A DNA stretch of 64,000 nt. It comes from Robiginitalea biformata HTCC2501 (GTDB lineage: Bacteria > Bacteroidota > Bacteroidia > Flavobacteriales > Flavobacteriaceae). The notes under the pieces are model-generated. The model worked only from the letters and a program-made list of their open reading frames with translations. It was not told where the DNA came from and did not search any database. The position numbers and the translations under genes were made by a program. Where the stretch lies: positions 62,001 to 126,000 of the forward strand of contig NC_013222.1 of assembly GCF_000024125.1 (NCBI RefSeq). The letters run 5' to 3'. Below are positions 35,283-42,677 of the stretch, in pieces; position 1 is the stretch's first letter, and the number at the start of each line of letters is the position of its first letter.

Positions 35283-37025
35283 TTATTGTTTTTCATTTAA
35301 AAGTTTCGCCTGCCCGGCCCAGTCGTCGCGCTGGGCGCGTCCCGGGAAGGAACCGGTAATCGAATCCAGCAGGTCGTATTCCCGCTGGGTCATCCGGCTC
35401 ACCTGGGCGAAGGTGTATATTCCGATCTGGTTCAGTTTTTCTTCCATCTGCGGTCCGATACCCTTGATCCGTTTCAAATTGTCCGGGGTTTGGGTAACCG
35501 GGTCGAAGGCTCCTACCGCATCCAGCAGGCTGCTCACCTGGGCAGGATCATCGCCCGCAGGGGGCGGAGTGGTTGCCTGTGCAGCCGGCGGAACCTGGTC
35601 GGCCGTACGGGGAACTGCTGTGCGGATCTCGTACAGCGGCTTCCCGGCATCCCGCAATTTCTTATAGCGCTCCCCGGAGGATTTCAAAATAGACTTCACC
35701 TCGGCCTGGGCGATAACCGGGAAGGTCCTCGCGTAGAGCAGGAACAGGACGAAGAAGAAACCGATGGTGCCGATGAAAATTCCAATATCCACAAAGGTCG
35801 GCGAGAACATCGTCCAGGAAGACGGCAGGTAGTCCCGGTGCAGGGAGGTTACGATGATCACGAAACGCTCAAACCACATCCCGATGTTCACCACAATTGA
35901 AATGATGAAGGAAACCAGGATACTCGTGCGGATTTTCTTGAACCACATTACCTGGGGAGAGACCACGTTACAGGTCATCATCAGGGTGTAGGCCCACCAG
36001 TAGGGCCCGGTGGCCCGGTTCAGGAATGCGTACTGCTCGTACTCCACGCCCGAATACCAGGCGATGAACAGCTCGGTGATATAGGCGCAGCCCACGATGG
36101 AACCGGTGATCATGATGATGATATTCATCAACTCGATGTGCTGTACGGTGATATACGCTTCCAGGTTGCAGACCTTCCGCATGATGATCAGCAGGGTCTG
36201 TACCATTGCGAAGCCGGAGAAAATGGCCCCCGCCACAAAGTAAGGCGGGAAGATGGTGGTGTGCCATCCCGGGATTACCGAGGTGGCAAAGTCAAAGGAT
36301 ACGATGGTGTGTACGGAGAGTACCAGAGGCGTGGCCAGACCGGCCAGTACCAGGGATACCTCCTCAAAGCGCTGCCAGTCCTTGGCGCGCCCGCTCCAGC
36401 CGAAACTCACCAGGCTGTAGATCTTTTTCTGGAAGGGCTTTACGGCCCGGTCGCGGATCATCGCAAAATCCGGTAACAGTCCGGTCCACCAGAAGACCAG
36501 GGAAACGGACAGATAGGTGGAGATCGCAAACACGTCCCAGAGCAGGGGCGAGTTGAAATTCACCCAAAGCGACCCAAACTGGTTCGGGATGGGCACCACC
36601 CAGTAGGCCAGCCAGGGACGGCCCATGTGAATGATCGGGAAGAGTCCCGCCTGGACCACGGAAAATATCGTCATCGCCTCCGCAGAGCGGTTAATGGCCA
36701 TACGCCATTTCTGGCGGAAGAGCAGCAATACAGCCGAGATAAGCGTTCCGGCGTGGCCGATACCCACCCACCAGACAAAGTTGGTGATGTCCCAGGCCCA
36801 GTTTACCGTGCGGTTCAGGCCCCATGTACCGATACCGGTAGAAATCGTATAGATGATACACCCGATCCCCCACAGAAATGCAGCCAGCGCAATGGTAAAT
36901 ACAATCCACCACTGCTTGTTGGCCCTCCCCTCCACCGGGGCAGCGATATCCACGGAAACATCGTGGTATCCCTTATCACCCAGTACCAGGGGCTTGCGTA
37001 TCGGTGCTTCGTAATGCGACGCCAT
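35283..37025 (-). CDS. actC: Alternative complex III subunit ActC (NrfD-like) with C-terminal helix-hairpin-helix domain
   Basis: ActC is the NrfD/PsrC-type quinol-binding membrane subunit next to ActB. The first 455 or so residues hold about ten helices. The protein is 580 residues long because a soluble tail is added: a Pro/Ala-rich linker (about 470-514), then RIKGIGPQMEEKLNQIGIY (about 518-536), a helix-hairpin-helix motif of the kind found in DNA-binding and flap-nuclease-like domains and in some Bacteroidota ribosomal and respiratory proteins. The tail should face the cytoplasm if the helix count is even. It is continuous with the reading frame, with no sign of frameshift. Its role is unknown. 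Confidence 0.93.
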   Translation of the reverse strand: MASHYEAPIRKPLVLGDKGYHDVSVDIAAPVEGRANKQWWIVFTIALAAFLWGIGCIIYTISTGIGTWGLNRTVNWAWDITNFVWWVGIGHAGTLISAVLLLFRQKWRMAINRSAEAMTIFSVVQAGLFPIIHMGRPWLAYWVVPIPNQFGSLWVNFNSPLLWDVFAISTYLSVSLVFWWTGLLPDFAMIRDRAVKPFQKKIYSLVSFGWSGRAKDWQRFEEVSLVLAGLATPLVLSVHTIVSFDFATSVIPGWHTTIFPPYFVAGAIFSGFAMVQTLLIIMRKVCNLEAYITVQHIELMNIIIMITGSIVGCAYITELFIAWYSGVEYEQYAFLNRATGPYWWAYTLMMTCNVVSPQVMWFKKIRTSILVSFIISIVVNIGMWFERFVIIVTSLHRDYLPSSWTMFSPTFVDIGIFIGTIGFFFVLFLLYARTFPVIAQAEVKSILKSSGERYKKLRDAGKPLYEIRTAVPRTADQVPPAAQATTPPPAGDDPAQVSSLLDAVGAFDPVTQTPDNLKRIKGIGPQMEEKLNQIGIYTFAQVSRMTQREYDLLDSITGSFPGRAQRDDWAGQAKLLNEKQ

Positions 37026-37051
37026 AGAATCTTATTTACGTTTCTTAAATT

Positions 37052-40000
37052 TTATGCTTCGTTGGTATTACGGACTTTGACCTGGTAAAATACATTGGGC
37101 CGGGTTCCCACATGCTCGAGCAGGTGGTACATCCGGTCGTCGGCGGCCAGTTTGGACACTTCGCTTTCCGCGTCGTTGATGTCGCCAAAGACGATGGCCC
37201 CGCTGCTGCAGGCATTCGAACAGGCGGTCTGGAATTCCTCGTCGGTAACGGGGCGTCCCTCGCGCTTGGCGTCCAGGATGGATTTCTGGGTCATCTGGAT
37301 ACACCAGGAGCACTTCTCCATCACCCCGCGGGAACGCACGTTCACATCCGGGTTCAGGACCATCTTGCCCAGGTCGTTATTCATGTGGTAGTCGAATTCC
37401 TCGTTATCGCTGTAGAGGAACCAGTTGAAACGGCGCACCTTGTACGGACAGTTGTTCGCACAATACCGGGTTCCCACGCAGCGGTTGTACGCCATGTGGT
37501 TGTGACCCTGGCGGCTGTGCGCGGTAGCTGCAACCGGGCAGACAGTTTCGCAGGGAGCGTGGTTACAGTGCTGGCACATCACCGGCTGGAAGGCCACCTG
37601 CGGGTTGGCCGCCGGGTCTTCCATCTCCTCGAAACCGGCCTTGGATTCCATGGCGCCGGATAATTCGTCTTTCTTAATATTGTCTCCCTCAAAGGTGTCT
37701 TCCGATGAGTAATACCGGTCGATCCGCAGCCAGTGCATGTCGCGGGAGCGGCGAATTTCCTGCTTCCCTACCACCGGCACGTTGTTCTCGGCGTGGCAGG
37801 CAATGACGCAGGCCCCGCAGCCCGTACAGGCATTCAGGTCGATGGACATGTTGAAATGGTGTCCGACCGAGCGGTCGAAGTGGTCCCAGAGGTCGACGCT
37901 TGTGGCGGGCACCTCCTGGTGGTTCAGGGACACTTGCGGCACATGGTTCCAGTGGGATGGATCTTCCGTGTTAAAAATTTCCAGGGTCGTCTCCTTGATG
38001 ATGTCGCCCCGGCCCATCAGCGTATTGTGCAGCTGGATACAGGCAAATTCGTGCATGCCGGCAGCTTTCTCAACAGCTACTTCCTGGACGGAATCCATAT
38101 TCTCGTACAGGGCAAAAGCGTTCACCCCGGTCTGCATCTCCGATTTCATCCCCACCTGCCTGCCGTATCCGAAGGACAGCCCAAGGGTGCCGGGAGCCTG
38201 GCCAGGCTGGATGATTACAGGGACATTTTGCAGGGTGGCGCCATTTACCGTGAGGTTCACATAACTGCCGTCGAGGCCGCCATTGGCGACGTGTTCGTTG
38301 ACCAGTCCGAGGTCCGCGGCATCCGCCTTGGATACAGTGACGTAATTATCCCAGCTCACCCGGGTGATCGGGTCGGGGAATTCCTGCAGCCAGGGGTTAC
38401 CCGCCTGCCGGCCGTCTCCCATCCCCACCTTGGAATACAAGATGAGGCTCATGCCCCCGCCTGTGGCGGCGGCCAGTCGCTGGAGCGAGGAGGCAATCGG
38501 TACGACGCTGCTGACTTCGCCTTCCGGGGAAGCAGCTTCGGTTTCTTTATCGGTAGCAATTGCAGCGGCTGTTTCCGGGTCGGCCATCCCCATACCTCCC
38601 GGTGCGTAGACGCCGTCGTGCAAGGCCTGGTTCCAATCGCCGCCGGCGAGGATTCCCTCCTCCCAGGTCTGGGCGATATAGTCGTGCCATGTCTGTTCTG
38701 ACCCCATCCAAACCAGCAGGCTCTGCTGGAACTGGCGGGTGTCGAACAGCTCCCGGATCACGGGCTGCATCAGGCTGTAATGTCCTTTCTTGAACTGTGC
38801 ATCCCCCCAGGATTCCAGGTAATGGTTCGCCGCTGCCGTAAAGGTGCAGAGCTCGGTGGTTTCATTCCAGTTGGTGGAGAAAGATACCGACAGGTCTACT
38901 TGCTGCATGGCTTCTGCAAACCCGGCGGATGCAGGGAGGGAATAGGCCGGGTTCACCCCGTCCATGATCAGGGCGCCCACACGGCCGGCCTGCATGTCGG
39001 CAATCAGCTGACGTACGGCAGCCGAATTCCCCTGGCGCACATAGCGCGGGGCATCGGGCTCAAAAGCTTCGCTGCCGAGCATTTCGTTGATGGACAGGGC
39101 CACGGATTGTGCATCCACATCGTCCAGGCCCGTGAGGACTACGGCGCGGCGCCGGTTCTTTGCAATCTGGCTAACCGCCCGGTCCAGGGCCCGGACCGCC
39201 GCTTCGGGCAGGTCTCCGGAAACACTGGTGCCATTGAGCTTGGCATACAGGTGGGCCAGGGCAACCTTCTGCTGGGCCGGGGTCAGGGGCACGCGTTGGT
39301 CCGCATTCGCCCCAGTCAGGCTCATATTCGATTCAAACTGTACGTGCCGGGACATCTTCCCGTCCTTGGGAATCCGGCCTTTGGCATACCCGCCGTCGTA
39401 GCCTCCACCCTGCCAGTCACCCAGGAAATCTGCGCCGAAGGAGATAATCAGGTCGGCCTTGGACAGGTCGTAATCCGCCAGGGCGCGTTCCCCGTATTTC
39501 GCCTCAAAGGCATTCAGCGCAGCATCCGAGCTGATAGCGTCGTAGGTGACGTGAACCGTTTCCGGGTAGGCTTCGGCAAACTCGGCTACGAGCTTTTCCG
39601 TAGACGGGCTCGCATAGGTCTGGGTCAGCAGGGCAATCTGCCGGCCGCTACCCTGCAAACTTCCCAGTTTGGCGCGGACGGCTGCATCGAGGCCATCCCA
39701 GGCAACATCCCCTTCCGCACTCCGGGGGCCTTGCAGGCGCGTACTGTCGTAGAGGGAAAGGACGGAAGCCTGGATCCGGGCATTCGAACTGCCCAGTACA
39801 GCGGCTTCCTTGTTGTTTTCTATTTTGATCGGGCGACCCTCCCGGGTTTTCACCAGGATGCTGGCAAAATCGTACCCGTCGGCAATCGTCGTGGCATAGT
39901 AATTGGCGACACCCGGGATGATCCGCTCGGGTTGCATCACGTAAGGGATGGACTTATGCACCGGCCCCTCACAGGCCGCCAGGGAAGCCGCCGCCGTGCT

Positions 40001-40183
40001 GAAGCCGACATATTTCAGGAAGTCCCGACGGGAAGTCTGGCTCCCCGCCAGCTGCTCCTTGTCGCCCAGGAACGCATCCTCCGGGAGTTTCTCCGGGAAT
40101 TCGTTTTGTTTCAGCTTCTCAACAATGGAATTGTCCGGGGAAAGTTCCGCCTCGCTCTTCCAATATTTCTTGTTTGATGCCAT
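37052..40183 (-). CDS. actB: Alternative complex III subunit ActB (iron-sulfur/molybdopterin-fold protein)
   Basis: ActB is the large peripheral subunit of alternative complex III. The 1043-residue protein has a displaced twin-arginine signal (SRRDFLKYVG at 51-60), a molybdopterin-oxidoreductase-like domain (about 80-720) that in this complex is believed to lack the cofactor, and a C-terminal ferredoxin-type domain with four cysteine clusters: ACTGCGACVIAC, CQHCNHAPCETVC, CVGTRYCANNC, and CSWC with its partners. Electrons from quinol pass through these clusters to the hemes of ActA. It starts 33 bases after actA. Confidence 0.95.
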   Translation of the reverse strand: MASNKKYWKSEAELSPDNSIVEKLKQNEFPEKLPEDAFLGDKEQLAGSQTSRRDFLKYVGFSTAAASLAACEGPVHKSIPYVMQPERIIPGVANYYATTIADGYDFASILVKTREGRPIKIENNKEAAVLGSSNARIQASVLSLYDSTRLQGPRSAEGDVAWDGLDAAVRAKLGSLQGSGRQIALLTQTYASPSTEKLVAEFAEAYPETVHVTYDAISSDAALNAFEAKYGERALADYDLSKADLIISFGADFLGDWQGGGYDGGYAKGRIPKDGKMSRHVQFESNMSLTGANADQRVPLTPAQQKVALAHLYAKLNGTSVSGDLPEAAVRALDRAVSQIAKNRRRAVVLTGLDDVDAQSVALSINEMLGSEAFEPDAPRYVRQGNSAAVRQLIADMQAGRVGALIMDGVNPAYSLPASAGFAEAMQQVDLSVSFSTNWNETTELCTFTAAANHYLESWGDAQFKKGHYSLMQPVIRELFDTRQFQQSLLVWMGSEQTWHDYIAQTWEEGILAGGDWNQALHDGVYAPGGMGMADPETAAAIATDKETEAASPEGEVSSVVPIASSLQRLAAATGGGMSLILYSKVGMGDGRQAGNPWLQEFPDPITRVSWDNYVTVSKADAADLGLVNEHVANGGLDGSYVNLTVNGATLQNVPVIIQPGQAPGTLGLSFGYGRQVGMKSEMQTGVNAFALYENMDSVQEVAVEKAAGMHEFACIQLHNTLMGRGDIIKETTLEIFNTEDPSHWNHVPQVSLNHQEVPATSVDLWDHFDRSVGHHFNMSIDLNACTGCGACVIACHAENNVPVVGKQEIRRSRDMHWLRIDRYYSSEDTFEGDNIKKDELSGAMESKAGFEEMEDPAANPQVAFQPVMCQHCNHAPCETVCPVAATAHSRQGHNHMAYNRCVGTRYCANNCPYKVRRFNWFLYSDNEEFDYHMNNDLGKMVLNPDVNVRSRGVMEKCSWCIQMTQKSILDAKREGRPVTDEEFQTACSNACSSGAIVFGDINDAESEVSKLAADDRMYHLLEHVGTRPNVFYQVKVRNTNEA

Positions 40184-40216
40184 ATGCGATCTGTCTAAAC
40201 TGATTTGATCCTTAAA

Positions 40217-41614
40217 TTAATAGTGGCACTTGCCGCATTCCAGGCCGCCCATCTGGGCCGCTGTAACCTGTTCCACACCATACTTCCTGGCAAGCTCCTC
40301 GTGAATTTTCTCGTAGTAGTCGTTCCCCTCCATACGGACGTTGGTCTCCCGGTGGCAGTTGATGCACCACCCCATAGTGAGCGGGGCATCCTGGTACATG
40401 ATTTCCATTTCCTCCACGGGGCCGTGGCAGGTCTGGCACTGGATCTGACCCACTTCTACGTGCTGGGAGTGGTTAAAGTAGACGAAGTCCGGCAGGTTAT
40501 GGATGCGGACCCACTCCACAGGCTGACTCTCGCCCGTATAGCTCTGGGTTTCCTCGTCCCAACCCACGGCGGCGTACAATTTCTTGATTTCGCCCGTGTA
40601 GAATTCGTTGGTATACCCCTTGGCCAGGTCTTCCGCAGACGGCCCTTCCGGGTTGCCCGTGTACTCGTAAATAGACTTGTGACAGTTCATGCACACATTC
40701 AGGGAAGGAATTCCAGAGTGCTTCGATTTCCGGGCGGAAGAGTGGCAGTACTTACATTCAATACCGTTATCCCCGGCGTGGATCTTGTGCGAGTAGTGGA
40801 TGGGTTGGATGGGCTGGTAGCCCTGGTCCACGCCCACCTGCATCATCCAGCCGTAGGCAAAATAGGCAGCGCCGAGCATCAGGAAGATGACCGTTACCAG
40901 GACCAGGAACTGGTTCTGTGCAAAGGCTTTCCAGATAGGCGTCCCTTTTTGCGCCTTCTCCCTCTCGAGGACCACGCCGCTGGCTTCCGCAATACGGCGC
41001 AGCGTCTTGTTGACCAAAACGAGCATCACCACGAGGATCCCGAATACGAGTAACAGCGCCCCCAGCACCAAATCGTTGGACAGGCCGGAACCGGACCCTC
41101 CCCCGGCAGCCTGGCCGGCCGCTGGCGCTGCAGCTGTGGCAGGGGCGGGAGGCGGCGCCTCGGTGTATGCCAGGATATCCGCAATATCCTGATCGCTCAG
41201 GGTCGGGAAGGCCGTCATGGCCGCCTGGTTGTATTCCGCGTAAATTTCGTTGGCGTAGGCATCGCCGGAAGCAATCTTCCCGGCACTGTTCCGGATCCAG
41301 GAGTAGATCCACTCGCAGTCCAGGCCTTCCTCCTCGGTGAGGCGAACGGCGACGTTTGCCAGGGCCGGCCCCGTCATACGGCGGTCCAGGGCGTGGCACG
41401 CTGCGCAGTTCTGGTTAAACAATTGTTTTCCGTTGGCAGCATCCCCGGGGCCGCAGGGCCCTTCCTCCCCACCGGCTGCAGCCGAAGCCTCGGCTGCCGG
41501 CTCTTGGGCCGCCGCATCATCCTGGGCGGAAAGTGTAGGTGAAAAGAGCAGAGAAACTACTAAACAAAAACCAAAAATAGCAGGAAACGGATGGCGGTTC
41601 GGAACCTTTTTCAT
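40217..41614 (-). CDS. actA: Alternative complex III subunit ActA: mono-heme plus pentaheme cytochrome c fusion
   Basis: The 465-residue product has six heme c motifs. One (C70-H74) is in an N-terminal class I cytochrome domain (about 55-150) that follows a signal peptide ending near residue 30. After a Pro/Ala linker and two membrane segments (about 182-202 and 236-256) come five motifs at 287-291, 308-312, 393-397, 417-421 and 460-464, the pentaheme part usual for ActA. The extra mono-heme domain is a fusion seen in Bacteroidota. It is the first gene of the 12-kb act-cox operon, and all later gaps are 5 to 37 bases. Confidence 0.95.
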   Translation of the reverse strand: MKKVPNRHPFPAIFGFCLVVSLLFSPTLSAQDDAAAQEPAAEASAAAGGEEGPCGPGDAANGKQLFNQNCAACHALDRRMTGPALANVAVRLTEEEGLDCEWIYSWIRNSAGKIASGDAYANEIYAEYNQAAMTAFPTLSDQDIADILAYTEAPPPAPATAAAPAAGQAAGGGSGSGLSNDLVLGALLLVFGILVVMLVLVNKTLRRIAEASGVVLEREKAQKGTPIWKAFAQNQFLVLVTVIFLMLGAAYFAYGWMMQVGVDQGYQPIQPIHYSHKIHAGDNGIECKYCHSSARKSKHSGIPSLNVCMNCHKSIYEYTGNPEGPSAEDLAKGYTNEFYTGEIKKLYAAVGWDEETQSYTGESQPVEWVRIHNLPDFVYFNHSQHVEVGQIQCQTCHGPVEEMEIMYQDAPLTMGWCINCHRETNVRMEGNDYYEKIHEELARKYGVEQVTAAQMGGLECGKCHY

Positions 41615-41644
41615 GTGTCGCTGTTCAATATTTTTTGAAGCCCG

Positions 41645-41770
41645 GTGAACACAGTCACCAAACTTGGCACGCTTTTGGCATTTATGTTCGCAATGGCCGT
41701 GGTTGCTGGCCTTGTGGTAGGAATCGGCTGGTTGAAAAACTCAAAAAATACTGCCAATTCAGACCGTTAA
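41645..41770 (+). CDS. Possible 41-residue single-helix membrane peptide
   Basis: A frame starting at GTG (41645) encodes a 41-residue peptide with one hydrophobic helix (about 8-30, GTLLAFMFAMAVVAGLV) followed by WLKNSKN. It lies antisense to the leader of the act operon. There is no clear promoter or ribosome-binding site, and GTG is its only sensible start near the beginning. Chance could explain it. Confidence 0.25.
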   Translation: MNTVTKLGTLLAFMFAMAVVAGLVVGIGWLKNSKNTANSDR

Positions 41771-41790
41771 AATTGCGCCCAAATTGTCAG

Positions 41791-41821
41791 CAAAAATACG
41801 ACATAGACTTTATTTTGGAAA
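41791..41821 (-). promoter_or_regulatory. Promoter of the act-cox operon
   Basis: Minus strand: a perfect -7 box TATTTTTG with TTT at -33 after 20 bases. It predicts a start near 41,786 and a leader of about 170 bases before actA. The rest of the 322-base gap to the SPOR gene holds the possible 41-residue frame and AT-rich sequence. Confidence 0.55.
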
Positions 41822-41936
41822 TCTTAAAGGTTTTATAATTTCTAATTTATAAAGGTTCTAAATAATGTATTTCAGTAGCTTAAAAAGCCGTAAAAAAGGT
41901 ACCTTTAGCCTCACTAAAAGTCACACTTTCACCACT

Positions 41937-42305
41937 ATGAGAAACCGGTTCGCCCCCCTGTTGATCCTCCTGATGTCAACTGCCGGGCTCTTTGCCCAAA
42001 GCGGCCGGGTCACTATCGAACAGGACCCGGAAATAGGCAGGTTGCTCGAAATCTACACCAAAAGCAACAGCGAGACGGATTTCTACACCATCCAAGTGGG
42101 TTTCGGCTCCTATTCCCTGGCCGAGGAACTCAAGGACGAAGTGGAGCAGGAATTTCCCCAGTGGACAGCCAAGATCGTATTTGATTCCCCCACCTACCGG
42201 GTGCAAGTGGGTCGATTCCGGGAGCGGCTTGAAGCCGAGCGCGAATTCCGGGAAGTCCGCAAGAAGTTTCCCGGGGCCCTGCTGCTAAGGCCTGGAGATC
42301 GGTAA
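41937..42305 (+). CDS. SPOR-domain secreted protein
   Basis: The 122-residue protein has a signal peptide (MRNRFAPLLILLMSTAGLFAQ) and a C-terminal SPOR-like domain (about 50-118) with FYTIQVGFGSYSLAEEL and YRVQVGRFRERLEAE. SPOR domains bind septal peptidoglycan stripped of stem peptides. I start at the ATG at 41937, since the 24 codons upstream lack signal-peptide character and contain a -7-like TACCTTTA. It is divergent from the act operon and convergent with infB. Confidence 0.85.
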   Translation: MRNRFAPLLILLMSTAGLFAQSGRVTIEQDPEIGRLLEIYTKSNSETDFYTIQVGFGSYSLAEELKDEVEQEFPQWTAKIVFDSPTYRVQVGRFRERLEAEREFREVRKKFPGALLLRPGDR

Positions 42306-42342
42306 TTGATTTGAAGATTTGCCGATTTGAAAATTTGAAGAT
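42306..42342 (+). repeat. TTTGAA-type repeat, copy 2, at the SPOR gene stop codon
   Basis: The stop codon is followed at once by TTGATTTGAAGATTTG and CCGATTTGAAAATTTGAAG. An inverted copy lies at 42641-42677 next to the infB stop. Between them (42343-42640) are a 6-bp palindrome CACATA-AA-TATGTG near 42389, the terminator at 42463-42505, and otherwise nothing I recognise. Confidence 0.85.
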
Positions 42343-42462
42343 GAACAGGGGATAGGCGATTTCAAGCTGAGTTTTGTTCTGCGCGCACATAAATATGTGA
42401 TGAAGAAGCCGGTGGTATAAAAATTAAGCTACTCCAAAATCCAGGAAATCGAACCCCCAGAA

Positions 42463-42505
42463 ATAAAAAACCGGGGCCCTATGAGGACTCCCGGGTTCTT
42501 TTTTA
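42463..42505. terminator. Bidirectional terminator between the SPOR gene and infB
   Basis: A GC-rich hairpin (AACCGGG paired with CCCGGGTT, with one bulge) is flanked by AAATAAAAAA on one side and CTTTTTTATT on the other, so it can act on both strands. It is about 160 bases from each stop codon, giving both genes long 3' untranslated regions. Confidence 0.7.
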
Positions 42506-42640
42506 TTCGTTCGTTTACAAGCTAGCCCGGCGCACGCAGGCTCATCAATTTCCAGGCTATCTTCGAGATACCCGACACTGGAAATCCCAGTTATTTAACT
42601 CACCGAAATCGAGACGTTGCCTGGTTTTCAATTTGCTTAA

Positions 42641-42677
42641 TCTTCAAAATCGGCAAATCTTCAAATCCTCAAATTAC
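42641..42677 (-). repeat. TTTGAA-type repeat, copy 3, at the infB stop codon
   Basis: In the infB sense, GGTAATTTGAGGATTTGAAG and ATTTGCCGATTTTGAAGA follow the stop codon directly. This is the inverted partner of the copy at 42306. Confidence 0.85.

Noticed and set aside
42440..42500. A tRNA or tRNA remnant suggested by TCGAACCCCC
   Set aside because: Only part of a T arm is matched. The stem does not pair well and there is no acceptor or anticodon arm.
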